Positions 27,562 through 38,800 of a stretch of 64,000 nt of DNA are shown in pieces. Position numbers and translations under genes: made by a program. The notes under the pieces are model-generated. The model was not told the origin of the DNA and searched no databases. It was given only the letters and a program-made list of their open reading frames with translations. Every line of letters begins with the position of its first letter. Position 1 is the first letter of the stretch. This stretch comes from Eudromia elegans (lineage: Eukaryota; Chordata; Aves; Tinamiformes; Tinamidae). The stretch covers positions 625,571 to 689,570 of the forward strand of contig PTEX01000138.1 of NCBI GenBank assembly GCA_003342815.1, given 5' to 3'.

Positions 27562-29635
27562 AGCTTTAATCATTTATGAGACACTATTCAATTAAAGGCA
27601 AAATAAGGAAAAAGAGAATTTACACACCCTGAGCTGAGGATAGCCTAATAATTAACCACCATGCCGCCCTCTGGACTGGCCTTACCCACACTCTGGTGCC
27701 CTGTTCAGCAGCGCAGCTTCTCCTTTGGCGCCCCGTTTCATCGCCGTTCAGCCACGGCAGGCTCTGGGAAGCGCAAGCCCTGCGGAACGCTGGCCCAGCA
27801 CCCTTAACGTGGGGCTTGGCAGCAGGAAGCTCTGAGCTGCAGTGCAAATGAATCTGGCAAAAGACCATTAACATTCCAAGGATGGGTGCTCGGAATATTC
27901 AGCTGAGCCATAACAACAAGGGATCCGGCACAATTAGATTAAATCTCCTGCGAGCTACAGCGTTTGGCCTTGCTAGGACTGTCAGAGTGCTCCACATGAC
28001 CTCTACCTCAATTACACAGGCTTAAGCATCACTGACCTGGTCAGGGAAGCATCTTTAAAAATCTCTATTGTACGAGTCTGCAGATTTGTGCTAAATAACA
28101 ACCAGAATGGTAGATTTCCTATTTTGTAACAGAGGGTATCTAGTGGAAAACAACGTAGCCCTTCCTCACCATTCCTTCTCCCACTTCAAGTATGTGCAAT
28201 GAATGTTCCAAGGAAGAGTTGGGAAAGGATGACAGAATACAAGCCCTAAAACAGAACACGTGGCTTCTTACCTGAATTATTTCCACAAAGGCACTAGGGA
28301 AGAAAACAACTTATGGATCTTATTAAAACCACGGCATTCTCGATAGCAATTTTACTGGTTATTCTGATTGCTGATCTACAGCTGGAACTACAAAAATCAG
28401 TAAAACAACCGTTTGCTCTGTGTCTCACATTATGTTTGGAGGATGTCACTACAGGACTCAAGTACTTCACTTTTCCGTTTATTCCAGATGAGCTGAATGC
28501 TGTTGCCAGTTTCTGTTCAGATCCTGCTCCCAGTTCTCCTCCAGCAAGCACCTGCTGGACAGGCTTTTTAGATAAGCAATAGTTGGTGCATGTTGTCACC
28601 GCTAACTTGGCACCATTCACTTCTTCAGAATAGGCTGGGGTTTAGAATATTTAAATATCTTATAGAATTGCAAATTACATAAAAGACAATATTTTGCACA
28701 AAATAAAAATACTAAAACTATCTGATAGTGTTTGAAAAAGAAGAATTCAATCCTGTACCTTATATGGGGATCAAGCATTTTTATTTGCTATGAAAGATAC
28801 ATGGAAGGGGATTAGAAACAGGACAAGGCCAAATGGTTACCATTTGAAAATGCTGAAATAAAGGGGTTATTTTCCCTTTTAGTTGCAGACACGATAGTCT
28901 TGAAACTTAAATACCTATTTTACACCTAACTATTTTAAAGCAGAACCCAGTAAAAATACAACTGTTAAGAAAAATCAATTTGGCATTCCAGCATATTTTT
29001 AATAATTTTCCTCTCACATCACTAAGCAATAACCATTAAAATCTATGTCCAGAATCCTCCACAACAAATCCAGCAACAAGGAAAAGTAACATTAGAAAAA
29101 AGCTTACGGATTTCTTCATAGGAGCAGGAAGCTGATGTGTGTCATTGCCAGTAGTGTCTGTCCAGAACTGTGAGACTTCCTTTACTCTCCCACCGATATC
29201 AAGAGTTTTCAAACTATGAGACCAAACTCAAATGGCCAACGTAAGGAACCAGGATAAGTTTGGAGCAGGCAGATGGGCGCAGCAAGGAGAAAGGTGACAA
29301 GAGAAATGAGAACAGCACTGAACTTGGCCCTGAATCCCTCCTCAGCTGCAAAAGATCCCGTGGCCCAGGCGGTAGCACCTGCACTCCTGGGCTACCTCTG
29401 GTAAACCTCAGCTTTCTTGGACCAGCTACGTGTATATATGTGCGTGTATGTATATACATACACTCATGTATAGTATGTATTTTTGTCTTCTGTCAAGTCT
29501 TCTGCACACAAGAGAAATTCAGTACAAAAACAAATGACACCCCCATGATATCCTTCCCTTCAATACCAGATAGCTTAGCAGGATGAATGACCCTGCAATG
29601 AAATTAAGGGAAAAAATGATGATGGATGATTCTTG

Positions 29636-29769
29636 TTTATTCAGATGAAATACTTATTTTCTGCACCACTCGCTGAGTACTCAAATCCCCCAAGAAGAAC
29701 AAAATAAATTGAACGGTAGGATTTCCTGGCATCACAGAGAATCTCTGCACGACCTCCCCAGCAGTTTGC
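29636..29769 (-). other. RSRC1: RSRC1 3' UTR (short form)
   Basis: The sequence runs from the stop to the first AATAAA on the minus strand (29641-29636), about 130 nt. Longer forms ending further left cannot be excluded. Confidence 0.55.
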
Positions 29770-29862
29770 TCAGGCCACCGGGCTGCCCATGAGCCTTTCT
29801 TGCCGCAGTGCAATCAGCCTCTGAAACCACTTTTCTTCGGCTTCTGCCTTCTCAATAAAGAG
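29770..29862 (-). CDS. RSRC1: RSRC1 last coding exon
   Basis: This exon has 30 codons plus [23 protein letters not shown] followed by [10 protein letters not shown]. The acceptor is CCCCTGCAG|CTC. It matches human RSRC1 except for one or two conservative positions. Confidence 0.97.
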   Translation of the reverse strand, partial: LFIEKAEAEEKWFQRLIALRQERLMGSPVA

Positions 29863-32800
29863 CTGCAGGGGGAACAGGGAGGGCAGAAGTCAGCACAACT
29901 CTAACTTTAACTTTACGTTAACATTAACTTTACCTGGATTTGTTCTTATAAATAAATATCAACCATTTCAATGCTAGGGAAAGCACAGCTGCCTAGGATG
30001 CTTAAGAAAAAAAAGAAAGTTTCATTATTCAGTACTTATATTAGTTTACTAATTAGTTTACTAATATAAGTCATTTTTACCATGCTAATTAAAAAAAATC
30101 TACTGTGAATACTCTTATTTCCAATTAAGTGTCTACAAAAGAATTTGCATAAGCTTAGCTACATTGACTTTAAAATCCCATCTTTAAAAAGCCTGTCACC
30201 TAGTTAAAGCTTTAGGATTTGGTAGTGTGGGAAAGTGCTGAGTCCTCCGTCAGCTTTCAAACAACAAAAAACAAAAGCATCAATTTCTTAAAACTTTTGA
30301 TTTTTAAATTCTCTTCATTAAATTAATAGGGTTAACATGTGTAACATATATGTACTGCTAAAACTACATCACTGTTTATCAGAGCTTAAAGTTGTATAAA
30401 GAATAGGGGTTTTTTTAAGGGACAAAAAATGGCTCACATCCATTTGGCTTTTAGCCAAAAGCACCAAACCTCCTCTTTTGTGTTTGTGCTATTGTGGATT
30501 ATGCGAGGGGTGGGATCCCTTCTGAGCCAATGAGCAGCTCATTAGTAAGCAGGCTTCAGCACACAGCAGCACAGCAAAAGCCGTCAGCTCCTGCGAGGCT
30601 GCTTTCACTTGGTGGACTCTTGTATGTGTGCTTGTTTCCTAAAGACGAAGCGAGTGTCCCCACACTTACATTGGGGTGAGCTAAGGAGTTATCGTCCTGG
30701 TACTTGATGGCAGTAGGAATGCTGGCCGCCGTCGTCTCCTTCTCGGGAGCAGCGGCATCGGCAGCTCCCGCTCCTACGCTTACAGGTTCGTATTTGAGTT
30801 CAGCAGCTTCTGTGGACTAAACGAGAGACCCCCGTGTGGGCACTGCCAGGCTGCCCTCCGCGCGGCGCCCTCGCTGCGCTGCGTGGCCCCCCAAGGCTCC
30901 CCCAGCCTCCTCCCGGGTGTGCCCAGCCGGAGCTGCCTGCGCCCGCAGCTGTGTCCAGGCTGGATGTGCCACGTGAAGCCCGAGCAGCCCGAGCAAGCCG
31001 CAGCCCTGCGGCCACGGGGCGCCTCCTTAGGAGCTGCAGCAGCTTCTTCAAGACTTCTCAGAGGACAGCAATGGGAATGTCCCCTGGGAAACACACAGGG
31101 ATAATTTAAAACACGTCACTGTCGAATGCAAAAAAAACCCAAACCTTTCCTTGCATTCTTCCAAGGACAAAATCGTCTGGGTTCTCTTAGCAACGCTCAG
31201 TGGCCAAAATGCAGATAAAATTTTGAAGCCTGGATGTCTTAAGTTAATTCTGTCTGCTGTTTGGAAGCTGTCTGAAAACCAGGCCATTTATTTCAGTAAG
31301 TAAATACAGCTTTAAAGTTTGGCTTTGGTTAAGCTGAATTAAGAATACTGACTTCTAACTACATTCTAAATGTAGGATTACCTTTACATTTTAATTATTC
31401 TGCTTTCCTTTAAAAGCATATCATGACTTCACATGACTTAAAAATAACTTTAAGCAATCTGAATTGCCAGACATACTGTCAAGGCAGTTGATCTCACGCA
31501 TCTAAACTGTTCTTCCTTGACCCCCAACAGGCATTCAGGAGAGTCGTCATCCAAACGCAGACCCCAGCAGTGCCCTTTGGAACTGTCGACACCGATGCTT
31601 TCACCAGTGGCAACTCTACCAGCCGTGCGTCCTCCCCCTGGCTCTGAAAGGATAATGCACCAAGAAAGGAGATGGAGAACGCACCTTTTTGACGTCTTTA
31701 CTCGACCTGAACATCTGCGGAACAAAGGAGTCACTTTCAATAGCTTCAATTTCTTTTACTCGTTTGACTTGCTCCACGAGGGTGGCTTGGTCTGAAAGAG
31801 AAGGTGTAACGTCAGGATGCATTAGTGTAAGCCTGGGACGAGCACTGTGTCTAAGCAAAACCTGGAGTGCATTTCACAGCTTAGGAACTACCCAGCAGGA
31901 AAAAGAAACAACCAGCCTTTAATGCAAGCTAAAATACTCTGTTACAGAAAAAAACCTCCTTTTCTTAATAAAAGTAACAGCAGTGAGTTGGCTGTTATGG
32001 CTCAACATGTGATATAATTCAAGATGCTAAAAGCAGAATTTGCTAGCAAAGTCCTTACAAGATAACTTGCAAGATTTACAGCAGGAGAATTGCCTGGAAA
32101 AGTTAAGGCTTCTCAGGGTTCGCAGCTCAGTTAATCCTCACCTACATCCGACAGCACTGACTAGCAAACCATGCATTTCCACCCCGTTTTCCAGCCCCGT
32201 GCCTGCTCTGACGACTGCAGCCTCTCACACAGGTGTGCACTGGGGCCAGGTGACCGGCCCGAGGCACCGCAGGAGCATTCACACAACAGGTAAGGGAGAC
32301 AAGTGATGTGGGAAAGAAATGCAACGTCCGAGCAGCAAAGGAGATACCTGTGTGGTCAGGAATGACAGAGCGTAGCGCCATGGGTACGAGGACCCGACAC
32401 ACCCGGGAGGTGCCAACCCTGCGCGTGCGTCGAGCAGGACGCACCGACAGCCGAGCGCGGGGGCTGCTCCGGCGCCCGAGCCGCTCCAGACACCGCCCCA
32501 GGGGGCTGCTCCAGACACTGCCCGCCCTGCGGGGGGATTCCCCAGGCGAGGCAGGGCGCTCGCCCCGTGGGGACACGCAGGGCAGCACAGGGCACTCCAC
32601 GTGCACGGGACCCGGGGTCCCACGCAGCCCTGCACGGGAAGCACCGGTCCCATCCCGGCCTGCCGCAGGGCCTTAGTGACTCCTGCGCAGACCTGCGGGA
32701 ATGACAAGTCATTAAGGGAGACAAAAATCACGGGATGTTTTTAGGATTACATCAGTGACATTAACGTGGGGCAAATGGACTGGAGGAAGCAGAAGCCATT

Positions 32801-35800
32801 AGCGCGCGGTATTTCTGACAAACACATTATTGGTAGATAGAATGGCTTCCAGATGTTGTTTGTCAGATGTCAGTAGGAAGGATATGTATTTCATAGTAAA
32901 ATCAAAAATAATGGAGTCGGAAAGCTAAGAGGCTACAGACAAAAAAAATCAATACTAACTCACTGCACAGCAAGTCTTTTTACTGCGTTACAGCGAAAAA
33001 AATAAACTTAAGCCGGCATTAGGGCTTGTCGAGGCCGTTCCCTGTTTTTAAGGGGCTGATCTATCGGCAATAACAATTAGGGTTAAACGAATTGCCGAGA
33101 TGCGCGTGCTGACAAGGCCGGGGCGCGCCCGCCGCCGCCGCCAGGGGGCGCTGCGGCCCTGGGAACCGCCGGGGGCAGCGCGCCCTCGTTTATGTAACTG
33201 CACATCAAGGCGTATAGAGGTGTATATATGTGTGTATGTGTGTATGTGTGTGTGTATGCACACGTGCACCTATGGGCTCAGCGAGCTGCCCGTGCTCGTT
33301 ACCGCCGCGGCTCCCGGGTGCTATCGGCAGAGCTCCCCTTGGTGCCCGCTGCGCGGCGGGAGCCGGTGGTGGCACCCGCGACCCACAGACCTGGCGAGCG
33401 CCGGGAGGGCCACGGGCACTGTGGCAGCGCGAGAGCAGCAGCACGCGGGTTCAGCATCAGGCGGCAGCCGCTGCCCCACGCGGAGCCTGCGCGGCGCTTC
33501 GCGTCCCGAGCACCGGAGCCGCTCACGGGGGCGGCAGGAGCGGCCGCCAGCAACGCCGCGGGCCGGGGGTCCTCCCCGCTGCGGGGGGCACGGGGCCCGT
33601 GGCACGGCCGGCCCCACGGCCGCCGGAGCCGCCGCCGCTCCTCTCAGCGCACCGCAGCGCAAGACGTAATTCAATGCTCAATTTACCCTTGTCTCGTAGG
33701 AGATTTTTCCCCGCTAATTGATAGAAATTAAGCCATTAATCAAGCCACTAGCCATCATTCAAACCAGGGAAGATGAATACAAACTTTCATCATAACCACC
33801 TTCCCCATTTTAGTGTTCATTAGCATTAATTTTTAATGCAATTATGCTATTCTTTTACGCTGAGCTCATAAATTACTGCTCTTTTGTTGCTCGCTGGCCT
33901 TGTAAAATCCAAGGTAATGCTTTGTGCTCTGATCTTAAAGGCAATTACTGGCTGCTTCTATCTTTTATATATCTGCATCCCAAATAACCTCTAGATTGTA
34001 CGTACAGGCTGATGAGTGTATATATTACATACGTGTGTAATACATAACAATTTGTCCACATTAAGCTCGGACACGTATCTGTTAGACGCGTTCCTATAAA
34101 TAAGAGGAAGCAACAGCAGCAGCAACTTTAAGGCTGTTACTTTGGTCCACCCAATGGCTCCCGATGACCACCAAGAAAAAAGCCCCGGAGCCCCCCCAGG
34201 GAGGGTCCCTCAAGCACCAAGTGCAACTCGAGCGCAACGAAACGTGGGTTAGCAGAGCTGCAGGGTTGTTCTGGTCGTGTCTCGTGCTATTCACAGCCCT
34301 CCCCGGGCCAGACCTCCAGCTGCTAGGGCAGATATTACCGTTCATTCCCGCTAAACACCGTCCAGCACCGACAAAACCCACCATGTACGTTTGAGCTCAC
34401 GGTTCAAGGAGACCCTAGTAGACCTTTTTTCCTGCTACAGTAAATGTATTTTTGCTTCCACTGAGAAAGGAAGCGACGGCTGGGAGCAGGCACGATGTTG
34501 TACTTCATTACTGGAGGAGGACTGTGCGTGATGTGGTTTTGCTGTCGAAAACCAGATCTGGGAATTTTGCCATGTTAAATTACAGGACCACAGAACCAGG
34601 ACTGGGGTAATGCCTTAATGCTTCAACGTGAAGGAAAGTAAACATAACTCAATTAAAATACGCACTTTGGGGAATTTTATGGCACTCTGCATACTTAGGA
34701 GAACTGCCACCTACCCTGACCTCTCAGTTATAATTGCCTATGTCATCTTTAAGTATCATTAATGCAGCCTGGATTTCACTCACCCACACTCAGCTTTTTT
34801 CCTCCTCCACCAGCACGCTGTTGTCCAGTGGACAGAAGTGCCTAACGACAGGAGTGACACCCGCTTTCCCTGCACGTGCCTTGGAGGACAGCATCGGAGC
34901 ACGGGTTTGTATCTCGCCGGTATCGGCTGCCCGAGGCCGTGGCCGCACTCACGGCCTTTGACTCGGGGCTGGTGGCTCGTGTGTGAGCTTGACCAAACGC
35001 ACGCGTTCCTGCGGATGGTGGCCCAGGGCAGAACAAGGGCACCCTCCTGCCTGCGGGCTGTGAACTCGTCTAGAACCCACCGAGCCTTCTTAATGCAAAT
35101 TGAACGCACCCAGGTCTTTCCATACGTAGCCTGTTTAGGACAAGGACTAGCTAGACAATCCTTCCTGATGCGTGGAATGCTTCCTCTTTCTGGGCTATTC
35201 CCTAGTGCTTCCTTCTGCTGCACGTTCCTTAGAGCTAGGGCCGCTCCTAAGGCGCTGCGGGCAAGGGCACAAGCCACAGCCGGCGGGACCGGGCGCTGCG
35301 GGCGAGGGCAGCACCGGGCGCTGCGCTCGGGCTCCGGCGCCTCCCTTCCGCGGCCGCTCCACGCGGCACAAACCTCCTGACGCTACCGCTGCTCCCAAGC
35401 GCGGGGCTCCCGCGGCGCCGGGCGGCTCCGAGGCGACACGCCCGCAGGCACCAGGTCCCTTGCAGGCTCCGTGCGGGCTGGGAGGCAGCAACGGCCCCGT
35501 GTCCGCACGCGGCTCCTCTCCCGCGGAGGGGAGGTGCCCGCCCGGCAGCACCTACTCCACGCGGCGGCCTCGCAAACACGGCGCCCGCCCTAATGAGCAC
35601 CTATTAAGTCCATTGATTTCCTGATTCCAATTGATGGCTAACAGGCCAAAGCTGCACGTCAATATTTGCGTAACTAATACCCCAGAGCCAACAATCTGGA
35701 CAAATGAAACCTCAATAGACCAAACACTGCAAATTAATGGAAATTTAAAGACTGAACCTCAGAGTTTAAGTGAAATCCTTAACGAATGAATAAATTAGCT

Positions 35801-38800
35801 TCCGATTACAGGACAATTCTGGTTTTGTTAGGGGAAGGAACAGCCCTAAAGCAGCTCGCTGCAGCGCGTTGTCCCCCGCTATGCTGAGCCGGAGCGCCTG
35901 CTGACACAGCAAATGCAGCCTTGAGACACTGGTCCTTAAAACATGACTTGTTCAACACTAACCTTTTGGGATAATTTGCTAAATCAAGAGAAAAATACAA
36001 GTGATGCAGCCAGGAAAACCTGCACCCCAGCACAGGGGCACAGGGGCTGTACATGGAAAGCAATGTCCCCGGGTGCCAGAGGGCTCAGTTCCTACAAGGT
36101 GGCCCCCGTCGCACCCGGCAGCGCCGCCCGGCCCGCATCACTGCTCCCACCTGCGTCCGCTCCCCCTGCGGCTCCTCCTGCTCCGCGGCACGTTCCTCCC
36201 TTCCGGAAGCAGCTTTGCAACCCAGGGCTGTAAATTCTTCTCTAAGTGACTGAGCTTGGATAACTAATTGCGTGATTGCCTTACAGCGCGTTACCTTGAC
36301 TGCTGCTGCTCTCGGGCTCGTGCTTCAGCGCGTGGGAAGACAGAAGTCAGTAAAACACGCAGCGTTAATGAAGTGCACGAGCAGCCCTTGTTCCTCAGGT
36401 ACCTTAAATCCTCAAGAAAAACCTCCAGGCTCAGAACGTGTAGGAACAGCCACACACGGCCCTGGGGGAGCCCGAGCGCCACCGAGCTCAGCCGCGCTCC
36501 CGCCTCGAGCCTGCGGGTCGGCCCGGCGGGAGCGTGCACCGCTCCTGCGCCACGGCCCCGGTGCCAGCGCGGGACGAAGCGCCCAGCGCCGCGGGGCCCT
36601 CTCCCATGGTGGCATCCCGTGCTCCCAAGCATTTCCATGGCTGGGTCAGACCTCGGAGCTTCCCCGGCTCTGCCATGGCTGCCCGCGGCTCGAGGCGGGA
36701 AGCGCCGGGGAAACGCGAGGTTCGTCCCGGGAGCCTCCTCACCGGCCCCTCCACCTCCCACGGAACCAAAAGACAGGAGAGAAGCTTTGAAGGCCGAACT
36801 GCCCCCCTGCCCCACTGAACTCGTGCAGTGAAGGGCCCGGCCAGGCTGCTCGGGCTGCAGCACCAGCACCCGCCCTCGCCCTGCACGCAGGAAGCCCCCG
36901 GGGGCTGCGCAGACGCAGCGAATGACCCCGTCCCCGCACACCCCTGTCCTCTTGGCAGTCCCCACTCCTCTCCTTAGCGCGTGGCCCAGGCTCCCTATTA
37001 TCTGCCTGCAGAGGTTGACCTCAGGATATTAGATTCTGCCACACTGCTCTCGCACTAAACCGAGGGGAAACACTTAATCAGCCTGGTCTTTTCAGGGAAA
37101 AATCAACTTTAAATTTGCCATGATGAAAAATCAATAAACCCGTAATTGCTTGGCTTATCACTGCGCGAGGAACAAATTGGGAAGCGAAGCTTAGCGTCCG
37201 CACAGACCTCAGCGCAGCGCCGTGTTTCAGGATCACTAAGCCAGAAAAGGGAAAGGTCTCCGAGCGATAATTAAATCGACTCATGCTGATTTTCTGCCAA
37301 ATTTATTTCCCCCGGGTGCATCGCGACGCGGCGGCGCTTCCCAGCCCGGCAGGGCCGGCCCATTCAGCGGGGCCGGGCGCAGATGCCACGAGGCCCCTCC
37401 AGCCGCGGCACCACGGCAGTGGAGACGCCTCTGAAGTGCCGGGCAGGCTGTGGCATCCCCAGCAGCGCGTGAGCGCGCGGGACGCAGGGGGGCACGCGCG
37501 GGACGCAGGGGGGCACGCGCGGGACGCAGGGGGGCACGCGCGGGACGCAGGGGGGCACGCGCGGGACGNGGGGGGCACGCGCGGGACGCAGGGGGGCACG
37601 CGCGGGACGCAGGGGGGCACGCGCGGGACGCAGGGGGGCACGCGCGGGACGCAGGGGGGCACGCAGGGAGAGAGGCAAGGAACGAGGCAGCCCAGGCAGC
37701 CGGCAGCTCCGCGGGGGTGTTTTCCACCTCGTCCCATTGCACAACGGTGTTCCTCCAGATACCCTGCATGGACCTGGCTTCCTGCACCCCAACCTGGCCC
37801 TGCTCCCACGGTTAACAGGACGGGAAAACCAGCAGAAAAGGGAATGCTCCCTGTGGGTGCAATGGGTGCACAGCACCCTTGGCAGTGCCTGGCACCTCCC
37901 TCAGCCACCTTCCCTTTTAAACACCATTTAGCTACAGGTTTACTAAACGTGAACACCCTCAGCCTCTTCCCAGGGCAGAAGGGCAGGCTGGGCATTAGCT
38001 TAAATTTTTTGAAGATAAATATGTTGCATTTTACATTTTCGTCAAGCACAGCAGGAATTTCGGGACGAGATATTCTGGAAGACCTGAATATCACACCTAG
38101 ACTTGCAAAACATTCTTTTTTCCAACTATTATATATATATATTTATATATATATATAAAAAGGCAGTGAATCCTATGAATTCTTAATAGAGATTACATGA
38201 GAGTTTTGCAAGACACTCGCCTTCCTTCACGGCAAGTCCCACAACTCAGAGCTTGTTAAAGACATCTAAATCTAGAGACAAACTGGGGTGGGAAATCACA
38301 TAAAAACGTCAGTCCTGCGAACAGGCATCCATTGAAGCCAAGCTGCAAAGTGAGCTTGGTTTTCTCACTCGCACACGGAGCTCGTCTGCGCAGGAAGCAC
38401 GAAGCCGCTTCCGCTGCCTTCGGAAATTACGCAGCCTTGGGCTGGGCCTCATCAGGGACAACTCAGCCTTTGGGCTCGCGGGCAGTGACAAAACCGAGAG
38501 GAGACGTTTCTAAGAGAGAAGAGCAGGTGAGGGCGCTGCCCAAGGGCAGAGCAGGACGCGCAGGGCTCCGGCTGCAGCACCCTGCAGCACCCGCCCTCTG
38601 CTGAGCCGGCGGCCCTTCCCGCACGGAGTGGCGGCCGCAGCTCCGCACGGGCCCCCCACAACACCTTCATGACCCAGCACCCCAGCCAAGAAAACCTGTT
38701 ACCTTCCTCCTTTCTTCTCTTGGCCTCCTCTTCACTTCTTTCCTTGGCCTTTAAAGCTTCGTCTGCTTTAGCTAAAAAAGAAGAGGAGAGAGGTGTAACT

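Larger units (their letters stand above)
18061..29620. other. MLF1-RSRC1 intergenic region
   Basis: About 11.5 kb without a recognised protein gene. It contains CA/TG microsatellite sequence (18485-18565), two CTCF-like motifs (18302, 25794), a 26-bp perfect palindrome (27536), a candidate plus-strand exon (24941-25006), and AT-rich blocks with homeodomain-type cores (for example 20500-20900). Open frames here are short and lack homology I recognise. Confidence 0.7.
30817..38702 (-). other. RSRC1: RSRC1 introns between 30816 and 38703 (exon 31685-31791 excluded)
   Basis: GC-rich blocks (30830-31030, 32380-32680, 33100-33660, 35200-35590, 36090-36960, 37320-37680) alternate with AT-rich, TAAT-dense blocks. 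Minisatellites and one strong CTCF motif are present. No additional exon is recognised. Confidence 0.65.

Noticed and set aside
28313..28582. 89-codon plus-strand frame with a hydrophobic helix at the start
   Set aside because: It resembles a small membrane protein but is a single short ORF in AT-rich intergenic DNA with no homology or promoter signals.
36268..36965. Overlapping frames of 170-224 codons on both strands
   Set aside because: GC-rich block with few stop codons; no domain, no conserved motif, all frames similarly open.
37283..38158. 291-codon plus-strand open frame (and 263-codon minus frame) with GTRGTQG-type repeats
   Set aside because: It is produced by the 21-bp minisatellite (unit divisible by three) inside an RSRC1 intron; there is no homology and it contains an N codon.
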